NCBI RefSeq assembly: GCF_022213065.1
Contig: NZ_JAKLJA010000010.1
Location: 1 to 64,000 of the forward strand
From: Paraburkholderia tagetis
GTDB lineage: Bacteria > Pseudomonadota > Gammaproteobacteria > Burkholderiales > Burkholderiaceae
Length of the DNA stretch: 64,000 bases
Reading direction: 5' to 3'
The position numbers were made by a program, and so were the translations under genes. Positions 54,862 through 63,435 of this stretch are shown here, one piece after another (position 1 is the first letter of the stretch; the number at the start of each line of letters is the position of its first letter). The notes beneath the pieces were generated by a model. The model was given only the letters and a program-made list of their open reading frames with translations, made no database searches and was not told the origin of the DNA.

Positions 54862-57066
54862 ATGCGGCTCGATCCTTTCATTTCTCACCGCTCTCTCCTG
54901 ATAGCCAGCGCGTCCGCCGTGTCCACCGTCTCTCTTGCCGATTCCCCTCACACGAGCGACGTCGCGCCCGAAGCGGCGCCGTACCTCGCGAAGCTTAACG
55001 ACGCCCAGCGCGCCGCCGTCGAGCACGGCGGGCCGCAGGCGTTCGCGCCGGGTGCCGCGCTCCCGGCGCCGCTGCTCGTGATTGCCGGCGCGGGCTCGGG
55101 CAAGACCAACACGCTCGCGCACCGCGTCGCGCATCTGGTCGCGAATGGCGCAGATCCGCACCGCATCTTGCTGCTGACTTTCTCGCGCCGCGCGGCGCAG
55201 GAGATGACGCGGCGCGTCTCGCGCATCGCCGCCGGGGTGTCGGGCGCAGCGGCGGCCCTCGCACAGGGGCTCGCCTGGGCGGGCACCTTCCACGGCATCG
55301 GCGCGCGCCTGTTGCGCGAATACGCCGAGCAGATCGGCCTCTCGCCCGCATTCACGATCAACGACCGGGAGGATTCCGCCGATCTCATGAACCTCGTGCG
55401 TCACGAACTGGGGCTATCGGCGAAGGAAAAGCGCTTTCCCGCGAAGTCGACGTGTCTCGCGATCTACTCGCGCGTCGTCAACACGGGCGACTCGCTCGCG
55501 AACGTGCTCGCGCGCTCGTTCTCGTGGTGCCTCGAATGGGAGCCGCAACTGCGCGCGCTGTTCGCGGCCTATGTGGACGCCAAGCAGAAGCAGAACGTGC
55601 TCGACTATGACGACCTGCTGCTCTACTGGGCGCATATGGCGGCGGAACCGGCCATCGCGGCGGATCTGGCGGGGCGCTTCGACCATATCCTCGTCGACGA
55701 GTATCAGGACACCAACCGCCTGCAGGCGTCGATCCTGCTCGCACTCAAGCCGGACGGGCGCGGACTCACGGTAGTGGGCGACGACGCCCAGGCCATCTAT
55801 TCGTTTCGCGGCGCGACGGTGCGCAACATCCTCGATTTCCCGGCGCAATTCGATCCGCCCGCACGCCAGGTCACGCTCGAGCGCAACTACCGTTCGACCG
55901 AGCCGATCCTCGCGGCGTCGAACGCCGTGATGGACGCCGCCGCCGAGCGCTTCACGAAGAACTTGTGGACCGATCGCGCGTCGCAGCAGCGTCCGCGCCT
56001 CGTCACGGTCGCCGACGAAGCCACCCAGGTGCGCTACGTCGTCGAGCAGATCCTGGAGGCGCGCGAGGGCGGCATGAAGCTCAAGCAGCAGGCGGTCCTG
56101 TTTCGCGCCGCGCACCACAGCGCGACACTCGAGATCGAACTGGCGCGGCGCAATATCCCGTTCGTGAAGTTCGGCGGCCTGCGCTTCCTGGACGCCGCGC
56201 ACGTGAAGGACGTGCTCGCGGTGCTGCGCTGGGCCGAAAATCCGCTCGACCGCGTGGCGGGCTTTCGCGTGACGCAACTGCTGCCTGGCGTCGGGCCGGC
56301 AACGGCGGCGCGCCTGCTCGATCAGGTCGCGGCCTGTACGGGCGCGTATCGCGCCGCGCAGGCGCTCGCCGCGTTCGCGCCGCCGCCGCGCGCGGCCGAG
56401 GACTGGCCTGCGTTCGCGGCGCTCGTCGATACGCTCGGTGCGCGCGCGACGCCGTGGCCCGCCGAGTTCGAGCGCGTGCGCCGCTGGTACGAGCCGCATC
56501 TCGAGCGCAATCACGAAGACGCCCCGGTGCGTCTCGCCGACCTGCTGCAGATGGATAGCATCGCGAGCACCTACGCGTCGCGCGAGCGCTTCCTCACCGA
56601 ACTCACGCTCGACCCGCCCGACGCCACGAGCGCCGAGTCGGCCGATCCGCTGCTCGACGAGGACTATCTGATTCTCTCGACGATCCATTCGGCCAAAGGC
56701 CAGGAATGGCGCAACGTGTTCGTGCTCAATGGCGTGGACGGCTGCATTCCGTCGGATCTCGGCGCGGGCAGCGACGAGGAACTGGAAGAGGAGCGGCGCC
56801 TGCTCCATGTGGCGATGACGCGCGCGAAGGAGGACCTGCACATCGTCGTGCCGCAGCGCTTCTATGTGCACAACCAGGCCGCGAGCGGCGACCGTCACGT
56901 GTGGGCGTCGCGCACGCGCTTCATCGCGGCGCAGATGCTGCCGCTCTTCGAGTCGCGCGCCTGGCCACCCGCGCCGGTGGCGAGCGCGCCGAGCGCGGCG
57001 GGACTGGCCGCCGCGGCGCGCGCGAAGGTCGAGATCGGCGCGAAGCTGCGCAAGATGTGGGAGTAG
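54862..57066 (+). CDS. UvrD/Rep-family ATP-dependent DNA helicase
   Basis: The 734-residue superfamily 1 helicase unwinds DNA 3' to 5'. Motifs: LNDAQRAAVEH (Q), VIAGAGSGKTNTL (I), LTFSRRAAQEM (Ia), ILVDEYQDTNRLQ (II), VGDDAQAIYSFRGA (III), LERNYRST (IV), STIHSAKGQEWRNVFVLNGVDG (V) and EERRLLHVAMTRAKEDLHIVVPQRFY (VI). A GTG at 54808 opens the frame but falls in the LexA-like box, so the ATG at 54862 is preferred. The N-terminal 45 residues are family-unlike. It is shorter than E. coli UvrD but otherwise complete. Confidence 0.92.
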   Translation: MRLDPFISHRSLLIASASAVSTVSLADSPHTSDVAPEAAPYLAKLNDAQRAAVEHGGPQAFAPGAALPAPLLVIAGAGSGKTNTLAHRVAHLVANGADPHRILLLTFSRRAAQEMTRRVSRIAAGVSGAAAALAQGLAWAGTFHGIGARLLREYAEQIGLSPAFTINDREDSADLMNLVRHELGLSAKEKRFPAKSTCLAIYSRVVNTGDSLANVLARSFSWCLEWEPQLRALFAAYVDAKQKQNVLDYDDLLLYWAHMAAEPAIAADLAGRFDHILVDEYQDTNRLQASILLALKPDGRGLTVVGDDAQAIYSFRGATVRNILDFPAQFDPPARQVTLERNYRSTEPILAASNAVMDAAAERFTKNLWTDRASQQRPRLVTVADEATQVRYVVEQILEAREGGMKLKQQAVLFRAAHHSATLEIELARRNIPFVKFGGLRFLDAAHVKDVLAVLRWAENPLDRVAGFRVTQLLPGVGPATAARLLDQVAACTGAYRAAQALAAFAPPPRAAEDWPAFAALVDTLGARATPWPAEFERVRRWYEPHLERNHEDAPVRLADLLQMDSIASTYASRERFLTELTLDPPDATSAESADPLLDEDYLILSTIHSAKGQEWRNVFVLNGVDGCIPSDLGAGSDEELEEERRLLHVAMTRAKEDLHIVVPQRFYVHNQAASGDRHVWASRTRFIAAQMLPLFESRAWPPAPVASAPSAAGLAAAARAKVEIGAKLRKMWE

Positions 57067-57115
57067 GGCCGCGCCTGGTGTGCCTGGCGCCTGGTCTGCC
57101 TGCTTGGCGTACTGG

Positions 57116-57865
57116 TTAGCGCGCCTGATTTTTTGGCGGCGGCACGAAGAAGTTGCGCAGCCACGCGGCGAGCCGCGTGAACACATCGTCGGGTTCCTCG
57201 ACGAAAATTTCCGGCTTCAACAGACGCAGATATTCCATGATCTGCTGCGCTTCATGCTTCTGGAACGTGCCGTGTGCGATGCCCAGACGCAGGAGACCGC
57301 GCAATTCGCCCAGACGCTCGCGCGCAAGACTGCCGTTCGCCTGCTCGCAGCCGATCTTCGCTTCATAGACGCGCTGGCGCACCGATTCGGCGAGCCGCCA
57401 CGCCGGCGTTTGCATCGACTCTTCCAGCGTCTGGATATCCTGCACGCCGGACTTGATCTGCGCGGCGAGCGGGTCGATCAGCGCTTCGTCGGCGCTCGCT
57501 TCGTGGACGATCGCGGTAGCCCATTCGCGGCACTGCTTCGTTAGCTCGTCGGGCGTCCATCCGGGCCGCGACGCAAAGCCAAAGCCGAATTCGCCCGCCT
57601 GACGCAGCAGGATCGAGACGACTTCGGGGAATTCCTTGTCGAGCGTGCGCTTGGCCCATGCGTATTGCCCGCCCTGCAAAAGCCGCTGCACGGCCTGCTC
57701 GGTGAGCGGCGTCATATTGTCGAGCAGCTTCGCGCGCAGGAAGTCCTCGAACGACGGCGTGAGGAATTGCGGGTCGAGCTTGAGCGAGACGCGCAGGAAC
57801 GCGTCGAAATCCTTGCGCAGCGACGCAAGCGTTTCGTCCTTGAGATTGAGGGTGATGTGCCCCAT
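57116..57865 (-). CDS. Conserved-looking protein, unrecognised
   Basis: The 249-residue protein starts MGHITLNLKDETLASLRKDFDAFLRVSLKLDPQFLTPSFEDFLRAKLLDN and is helical and acidic-basic, with no signal peptide or membrane segment. The tail has EYLRLLKPEIFVEEPDDVFTRLAAWLRNFFVPPPK. Codon use is like the neighbours. It is convergent with the helicase gene (about 50 bases). I do not recognise the family. The frame continues to 58564 upstream but without protein-like sequence; the ATG at 57865 lies 182 bases after azlD ends. Confidence 0.7.
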   Translation of the reverse strand: MGHITLNLKDETLASLRKDFDAFLRVSLKLDPQFLTPSFEDFLRAKLLDNMTPLTEQAVQRLLQGGQYAWAKRTLDKEFPEVVSILLRQAGEFGFGFASRPGWTPDELTKQCREWATAIVHEASADEALIDPLAAQIKSGVQDIQTLEESMQTPAWRLAESVRQRVYEAKIGCEQANGSLARERLGELRGLLRLGIAHGTFQKHEAQQIMEYLRLLKPEIFVEEPDDVFTRLAAWLRNFFVPPPKNQAR

Positions 57866-58047
57866 TGTGGTTGCCCCGTGTATTCCTGGCGGTGCCTGGC
57901 CGTCGCGCCAATGCAGGCCTCGACGGTTTATCGGCGCAGCGAGGCGAAACTTGAGGCGGGACACTGAGGCGCGCCGCCAGGGCGGCGCCTGGCGGTTGCG
58001 GAGGGCATGTCCGGGAGCGGACGGGCGAGGATGGGAGGAAGGCAACC

Positions 58048-58371
58048 TCAGCGCAGCACCACACCCTGCCAGAGGAAGAACACGCCCAGCCCCACGGCGA
58101 TAGTGAGAAGCGGCCGCTTCGTGAGCGCGCTCACGGCGACCGCCGCAAGCGCGCCGACGAGCTGCGGGTTGCGCCACGTAAGCTCGGCTTGCTGGCCGTG
58201 GGGCGAGACGGCCATCGGCACGATGAGCGCGGTGAGCACCGTGACGGGCACGAAGCCGAGCGCCGTGCGCACGATCGGCGCAAACACGAGCCGCTCGCCC
58301 AGCACGAAGACGGCGGTACGCACCGCCACGGTGATGAAAGCCATGCCGAGAATCAGGACGACGTAGTTCAT
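58048..58371 (-). CDS. azlD: AzlD-family branched-chain amino acid export subunit
   Basis: The 107-residue membrane protein has three or four hydrophobic segments: NYVVLILGMAFITVAVRTAVFVLGERLVFAPIVRTALGFVPVTVLTALIVPM and ALAAVAVSALTKRPLLTIAVGLGVFFLWQ. AzlD works with AzlC to export branched-chain amino acids. Its ATG overlaps the azlC stop (ATGA), so the pair is coupled. Confidence 0.92.
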   Translation of the reverse strand: MNYVVLILGMAFITVAVRTAVFVLGERLVFAPIVRTALGFVPVTVLTALIVPMAVSPHGQQAELTWRNPQLVGALAAVAVSALTKRPLLTIAVGLGVFFLWQGVVLR

Positions 58372-59225
58372 GGGCGGCCTCCAGCGGCGTGCGCATCATG
58401 ACAGGAAAGGCACGCGGTGCTTGCCTCGCGCGTGTTCTTGCCGCCCGGGCCGGCAGCTTGGGCAGCTTGGGCCGCTTGAGCGGAAGGGGTGGCGTGGTCG
58501 TCCTTCTCGGCAGGGCTCGCGCGCGGCTTGCGCGGCAGCGAGAGCGCGACGCCCACGGCCACACCCGCGAGCACGGCGCCGAGCAGGCCGAGCTTGTACG
58601 GCCAGCCTTGCCAGAAGAAGGCGAGCGTGCCCGCCGTGATGGCGGCGGCCAGATAGCGCACGGCCACGAGCTGCGGCACGACGATGGCGATGAACGTGGC
58701 GACCATCGCGAAGTCGAGCCCGAGCGATTGCAGACCCGGAAACGCGGCGCCGAACAGCAGGCCTGCGGCCGTCCAGAACTGCCAGTTCAGGTACATCGAG
58801 AGCCCGGAGCCGAGGAAATGCCACGGCGACACATCGCCCGGCGCGTGGCGGCGGAAATACGCCCACGCGACGGCGAACACCTCGTCGGTGAGCAGGCCGC
58901 CGAGCACGAGACGCCAGCGCATCGGCAGATGCGAGACGTAGGGCGCGAGCGTCGCGCTATAGAGCACGTGACGCAGATTCACAATGAGCGTGGTGGCCCA
59001 GATCACGGCGAAGCTCGCATGCGAGGCGATCAGCCCGAGCGCGATGAACTGCGCCGAGCCCGCGAACACGGCGAGCGACATCAACTGGCCATGCCAGGGC
59101 GAGAGCGGCCCCGAGGTCACGAGCGTGCCGAAAATGACGCCGAAGGGCGCCGAGCCGATCATCATGGGGAGCGTGTCGCGCGCGCCGGCGACAAATTCCT
59201 TGAAGCGATGGGGATGGCGGGTCAA
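58368..59225 (-). CDS. azlC: AzlC-family branched-chain amino acid export subunit
   Basis: The 285-residue permease has the AzlC motif DTLPMMIGSAPFGVIFGTLVTSGPLSPWHGQLMSLAVFAGSAQFIALGLI and VNLRHVLYSATLAPY. The start used is a TTG at 59225 with AGGAG six bases upstream; the frame is open to 59282. After the last membrane segment the tail is odd: a Gln/Ala stretch and CLSCHDAH, a CxxCH haem-attachment-like motif, which may be chance. It is followed by azlD and lies downstream of an AraC regulator. Confidence 0.92.
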   Translation of the reverse strand: MTRHPHRFKEFVAGARDTLPMMIGSAPFGVIFGTLVTSGPLSPWHGQLMSLAVFAGSAQFIALGLIASHASFAVIWATTLIVNLRHVLYSATLAPYVSHLPMRWRLVLGGLLTDEVFAVAWAYFRRHAPGDVSPWHFLGSGLSMYLNWQFWTAAGLLFGAAFPGLQSLGLDFAMVATFIAIVVPQLVAVRYLAAAITAGTLAFFWQGWPYKLGLLGAVLAGVAVGVALSLPRKPRASPAEKDDHATPSAQAAQAAQAAGPGGKNTREASTACLSCHDAHAAGGRP

Positions 59226-59382
59226 ACGAGTCTCCTGTATCGGCGAGAGTTGGCGCTTCAGCACGGGCTCCTGCCCATGCAAAGTGCCTTACTCTGGCCC
59301 CATGCAAGGCCAGGGAGCCAGCATAGCCGGGCGCGGCGCGCATGGCTTGTACGTTCTTGCGGCGCGCGAGCGGATCGTGCGG

Positions 59383-60276
59383 CTAGTTCGCCTGCCAGCG
59401 GCCCGGCGGCACGCCGAACATGCGGCGGAAGTGCCGCGTGAAGTGGCTCTGGTCCGTGAAGCCGGTCGCGGCGGCGACCTCGGCGACCGAGGCGCCCGCG
59501 CGCAACGGCGCGAGCGCGCGTTGCAAGCGCAACTGGGTGCGCCACGCATGGGGCGGCAGCCCCGTGGCCTGGGTGAACAGACGCGTCGCATGAAATGGCG
59601 AGAGGCCGACCGCCTGTGCGAGATCGGCCACGCGCAGCGGCGCGGTGAGATCGGCGGCCAACAGCGCCTTCATGATTTCGACACGCGGCTCGTTTGCAGC
59701 GGACCCGAGCCGGGCCTCGTGCGTGCGCGCGTGGCGGGTGAGAAGCGTCGAAAGCGCGTCGAGCAACGCGTCTTCCACCGCGAGGAGGTCGGATTGCGGC
59801 GTGTTTGGCGCATTCGGCACATTCGGCACGAGCGCGAACTCCGCGTGGCGGCGGTCGGCGTCCGCCTCCAGCAGCCGGTGCGCGCGCGAGAGGCGGCGAG
59901 CGAGATCGGGATCGCGGATCACTTCGGCGTCGAACCACGGCAGCGGCTCTGCGCGGCCCGCAATTTCGCTCGCGAGCGTGTGCAGCGTGTCGACGGGCAC
60001 GTACATGACGCGATAGCGCCAGCCTTCGTCGACGGCGCGCGAGCCGGTGTGGACCTCGCCCGGATTGATGACCGGCACGCTGCCCGCCTCCGCGACGTGC
60101 AGCGCACCGCGATAGCGGTAGCACTCGGCGCCGTCCTCGATCACGGGGATCGTGTAGGCCTCGTGCCAGTGCGGGGTGAATGCGTGATCGTGATATTCGG
60201 CCGTGAGCAGGTCCGCGCCGGGCAAAAGCGGCGTGCGCCAGTAACGGGCGAAATCGCGAAAACGGGAGACGGTCAT
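59383..60276 (-). CDS. AraC-family transcriptional regulator
   Basis: The 297-residue protein has an N-terminal cupin-type sensing domain (TPHWHEAYTIPVIEDGAECYRYRGALHVAEAGSVPVINPGEVHTG) and a C-terminal double helix-turn-helix (LRVADLAQAVGLSPFHATRLFTQATGLPPHAWRTQLRLQRAL...GFTDQSHFTRHFRRMFGVPPGRW). Immediate position upstream of azlCD suggests it controls them, as the AraC gene next to azl is common; that is inference. Confidence 0.92.
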   Translation of the reverse strand: MTVSRFRDFARYWRTPLLPGADLLTAEYHDHAFTPHWHEAYTIPVIEDGAECYRYRGALHVAEAGSVPVINPGEVHTGSRAVDEGWRYRVMYVPVDTLHTLASEIAGRAEPLPWFDAEVIRDPDLARRLSRAHRLLEADADRRHAEFALVPNVPNAPNTPQSDLLAVEDALLDALSTLLTRHARTHEARLGSAANEPRVEIMKALLAADLTAPLRVADLAQAVGLSPFHATRLFTQATGLPPHAWRTQLRLQRALAPLRAGASVAEVAAATGFTDQSHFTRHFRRMFGVPPGRWQAN

Positions 60277-60303
60277 GGCAAGGGTCCGGCCTGGCCCCTC
60301 AGT

Positions 60304-60795
60304 TTAGCGCACGGGAATAGTCGTGCCCGCGGGCATCGGCACCGCGGTGACGCTGTTCTTCGCGCTGCCGCTCACCACGCGGTCGCTGTACGTCAGGTAG
60401 ACGAGCGCGTTGCGCTTCGTGTCGACCACGCGGACCACGTGCAGCGTCTTGAAGACAAGCGACATGCGCTCGCTGAAGACATCGGCTTGCTGCTTGAGCG
60501 GGGCGGCGAAGCTGATCGGGCCGATCTGGCGGCAGGCGATCGACGCTTCGGTCGGGTCCTCCGCGATGCCGAGCGTGCCTTTCACGCCGCCGGTGCGCGC
60601 GCGGGAGACGTAGCACGTGACGCCGCTCACGGCGGGGTCGTCGTAGGCCTCGACCACCACCCTGTCGGAGCCGGTTATGCGGAAGTTGGTGTTCACGCTG
60701 CCGATCTGCTCGGCGTGGGCGGCGCCTGCTGCAAGAGCACCGGCGCAAAGGACGATGGCCGGAAGCAGCCGGGCGGCGAAGCGAGTCGATTTCAT
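60304..60795 (-). CDS. creA: CreA-family periplasmic protein
   Basis: The 163-residue exported protein (signal peptide to AHA near residue 28) shows the CreA pattern [66 protein letters not shown] and [43 protein letters not shown]. Its function is unknown. It starts after a 245-base region that holds only a short inverted repeat GGTACGTACC near 60873 and the tRNA terminator further on. Confidence 0.92.
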   Translation of the reverse strand: MKSTRFAARLLPAIVLCAGALAAGAAHAEQIGSVNTNFRITGSDRVVVEAYDDPAVSGVTCYVSRARTGGVKGTLGIAEDPTEASIACRQIGPISFAAPLKQQADVFSERMSLVFKTLHVVRVVDTKRNALVYLTYSDRVVSGSAKNSVTAVPMPAGTTIPVR

Positions 60796-61003
60796 GCGGA
60801 TTCCCGAGAACGATGAGCCGACATTATCGGGCAGGGCGCGAGTCGAGGGCGGTTATTGGCAGTACCGGAGGTACGTACCTGGTCGCCCGTTACGGGTAGG
60901 CATGGGGACACACTCCATCAAAGCGCGTTGTTCGGCAGGTCATGCCATGCTCGTGGAGGCGATGATGGAAAGGGGAGGTGCTTGCGCAAGGCAGAAAAGA
61001 AAA

Positions 61004-61032
61004 AAGCCGTTGCGCAATATACGCAACGGCTT
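61004..61032 (-). terminator. Terminator of the first tRNA-Asn gene
   Basis: On the minus strand AAGCCGTTGCG and CGCAACGGCTT form 11-bp arms with a 7-base loop, followed by TTTT. Confidence 0.85.
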
Positions 61033-61040
61033 CGATATTT

Positions 61041-61116
61041 TGGCTCCCCGACCTGGGCTCGAACCAGGGACCTACGGATTAACAGTCCGGCGCTCTACCG
61101 ACTGAGCTATCGGGGA
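61041..61116 (-). tRNA. tRNA-Asn (GUU)
   Basis: The minus strand folds as TCCCCGA acceptor, D arm TAGCTCAGTCGGTAGAGC, anticodon loop CTGTTAATC with GTT, variable and T arms (GGTTCGAACC) and TCGGGGA plus encoded CCA. It is identical to the copy at 61198-61273. Confidence 0.97.
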
Positions 61117-61148
61117 ACAGCAGTACAGCTACAACTTTAACTTCATGA

Positions 61149-61189
61149 AAAAGCCCGTTTTGCGATGTGATTACCGCCAACGGGCTTTT
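61149..61189 (-). terminator. Terminator of the second tRNA-Asn gene
   Basis: On the minus strand AAAAGCCCGTT and AACGGGCTTTT form 11-bp arms with a 19-base loop, followed by TTTT. It lies between the two tRNA genes, so each has its own terminator. Confidence 0.75.
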
Positions 61190-61197
61190 GCGAATCT

Positions 61198-61273
61198 TGG
61201 CTCCCCGACCTGGGCTCGAACCAGGGACCTACGGATTAACAGTCCGGCGCTCTACCGACTGAGCTATCGGGGA
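61198..61273 (-). tRNA. tRNA-Asn (GUU), second copy
   Basis: Same 76-base sequence as the copy at 61041-61116, with CCA encoded and anticodon GTT. The pair probably arose by tandem duplication; the flanks differ. Confidence 0.97.
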
Positions 61274-61406
61274 TCAACAAAAGCAGAGAACGAGATTCTA
61301 TGGGGTCTGGCGGTGTCTGTCAACACCTTGCCGTCTTCTTGTTATTTCTCCCTGTGCGAAGGAGCGCAGGGTTCAAGATGACGACGCCCCGAAACGGAAC
61401 GTATGC

Positions 61407-61730
61407 TTAGCGCGCGAGCAGCGCGAGCTTGTCCTTCACGTCCTTGAATTCGTCGGCTTCCGGCAGCGGCGCCTTGGTCTTGGTGATGCTCGGCCATGCC
61501 TTCGCCAGTTCGGCGTTCAGCGGAGTGAAGTGCTGCTGGTCGCCAGGCACGTCTTCTTCAGCGTAGATGGCGTTCACCGGGCATTCGGCAACGCACACAG
61601 CGCAGTCGATGCATTCGTCCGGGTCGATCGCGAGGAAGTTGGGACCTTCGCGAAAGCAGTCCACCGGGCACACATCGACGCAGTCGGTATAGCGGCACTT
61701 GATGCAGCTTTCGGTCACAACGTGGGTCAT
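61407..61730 (-). CDS. fdxA: Seven-iron ferredoxin
   Basis: The 107-residue FdxA has an N-terminal [3Fe-4S]/[4Fe-4S] region: [17 protein letters not shown] and [13 protein letters not shown], with the C-terminal tail seen in Azotobacter-type 7Fe ferredoxins. It is a low-potential electron carrier in the cytoplasm. It is transcribed away from pncB; the ATG is at 61730. Confidence 0.96.
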   Translation of the reverse strand: MTHVVTESCIKCRYTDCVDVCPVDCFREGPNFLAIDPDECIDCAVCVAECPVNAIYAEEDVPGDQQHFTPLNAELAKAWPSITKTKAPLPEADEFKDVKDKLALLAR

Positions 61731-62105
61731 TCAGGCAGCTCCTGCATGCTTGTATCGGGGGTTGGCGCGGCGTTGGCCGTTTGCCAAAAGCAATATTGTA
61801 ACTGATGACGATTTTTCTCAGCCAGACGTCCGCAGCCGCTTTTATATCGTTTTGTGATTAGTTTATGCGCTACCTCGGGTGCATACGATCCATGCCCGTG
61901 CTTTGCGCGAGGTTTTACGCCATTGCACTCATTGCCCGAGCGCGCGTGGACGTGCGGCGCTGGCGGCTTGGCGCGGACGCATTGGGGTAACATGGGCGCA
62001 CCCATCGGCGCACGCCGTTTGCGGCGCTGCCGCCTCGTCCCACAAGGCGAGGGCGGGGCGGCAACCGGAGCGCGCGCCTTCCGATAGCAGTCCGGCCGGC
62101 CCATC
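61731..62105. other. Divergent fdxA-pncB intergenic region
   Basis: About 375 bases with no gene I can support. It contains an A+T-rich stretch at about 61790-61870 likely to hold promoters, including GTTTATGCGC near 61861, half of a parS-like palindrome but without the second half. Confidence 0.6.
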
Positions 62106-63308
62106 ATGATCATTACTTCGCTGCTCGATACCGATCTCTACAAATTCACGATGATGCAGGTGGTGCTGCATCATTTCCCCGCGGCCAATGTGGAATACCG
62201 CTTCCGCTGCCGCACGCCCGACATCGACCTCGTGCCTTACGTCGATGAAATCCGCAGCGAGATCCAGAAGCTTTGCAGGCTGCGCTTTGCCGAGCCCGAG
62301 CTCGAGTACCTGCGCAAGATGCGCTTCATCAAGGGCGATTTCATCGATTTCCTCGCGCTCTTCCATCTCAACGAGAAGTACATCTCGGTCGCGCCTTCGC
62401 CCAAGGGCAATGGCGAAATCGACATCGAGATCAAGGGGCCGTGGCTGCACACGATCCTCTTCGAGATCCCGGTGCTTGCCATCGTCAACGAAGTCTATTT
62501 CCGCAACACGCAGCATCATCCGCAGTACGAGGAGGGGCGTGAGCGTCTGCGCCACAAGATCGAGCTGCTCGGCGCGAAGCCCGAATTCGCCGACTGCAAG
62601 ATCGCCGACTACGGCACGCGCCGCCGCTTCTCGAAGCGCTGGCACGAGGAAGTGATCCTCACGCTCAAGGACGATCTCGGCGAGCAGTTCACGGGCACGA
62701 GCAACGTCTACTACGCGATGAAGCACAACCTCACGCCGCTCGGCACGATGGCGCACGAGTACCTGCAGGCGTGCCAGGCGCTCGGCCCGCGCCTGCGCGA
62801 CTCGCAGATCTACGGCTTCGAGATGTGGGCGAAGGAGTATCGCGGCGACCTCGGCATCGCGCTCTCCGATGTCTACGGCATGCAGGCCTTCCTGCGCGAC
62901 TTCGACATGTACTTCTGCAAGCTCTTCGACGGCGCGCGCCACGACTCGGGCGATCCGTTCGAGTGGGGCGAGCGCCTGCTCAAGCACTACGAGGACAACC
63001 GCTGCGACACGCGCACGAAGACCATGATCTTCTCGGACGCGCTCGACATTCCCAAGGTGCTGCGTCTTTACGAGCGCTTTGGCGGCCGTTGCCGCCTTGC
63101 TTTCGGCGTGGGCACCAATCTCACCAACGACCTCGGCTATCAGCCGCTGCAGATCGTCATCAAGATGGTTCGCTGCAACGGCCAGCCCGTCGCCAAGCTC
63201 TCCGATTCGCCGGGCAAGAACATGTGCGACGACAAGGCCTATCTCGCCTATCTGCGCCAGGTGTTCGGCATCGAGCAGCCCACGGAGGAAGAGAGCGCGG
63301 GCAAGTAA
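62106..63308 (+). CDS. pncB: Nicotinate phosphoribosyltransferase
   Basis: The 400-residue enzyme makes nicotinate mononucleotide for NAD salvage. Typical segments: [20 protein letters not shown] at the start, [93 protein letters not shown] and [12 protein letters not shown]. The conserved His for autophosphorylation lies in GTMAHE. The length is normal. The LUD-domain gene follows after about 130 bases. Confidence 0.96.
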   Translation: MIITSLLDTDLYKFTMMQVVLHHFPAANVEYRFRCRTPDIDLVPYVDEIRSEIQKLCRLRFAEPELEYLRKMRFIKGDFIDFLALFHLNEKYISVAPSPKGNGEIDIEIKGPWLHTILFEIPVLAIVNEVYFRNTQHHPQYEEGRERLRHKIELLGAKPEFADCKIADYGTRRRFSKRWHEEVILTLKDDLGEQFTGTSNVYYAMKHNLTPLGTMAHEYLQACQALGPRLRDSQIYGFEMWAKEYRGDLGIALSDVYGMQAFLRDFDMYFCKLFDGARHDSGDPFEWGERLLKHYEDNRCDTRTKTMIFSDALDIPKVLRLYERFGGRCRLAFGVGTNLTNDLGYQPLQIVIKMVRCNGQPVAKLSDSPGKNMCDDKAYLAYLRQVFGIEQPTEEESAGK

Positions 63309-63435
63309 GTGCTTCTGCACGGACATTCATCCGCGCACGCGCCGCGCGCCATCCAGGTGCGCGAACCGAGCCAGATGACGAGCGACGCCCCGGTATAATC
63401 GGCGCGTCGCTTTTCTTCATCTGTCGAGGACGCGT

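Noticed and set aside
61041..61273. tRNA-Asn pair as an integration site of an element
   Set aside because: No integrase, no partial tRNA repeat at a distance; flanks are terminators and core genes.
61858..61870. GTTTATGCGC as a chromosome-2-type parS
   Set aside because: Only one half of the palindrome is present.
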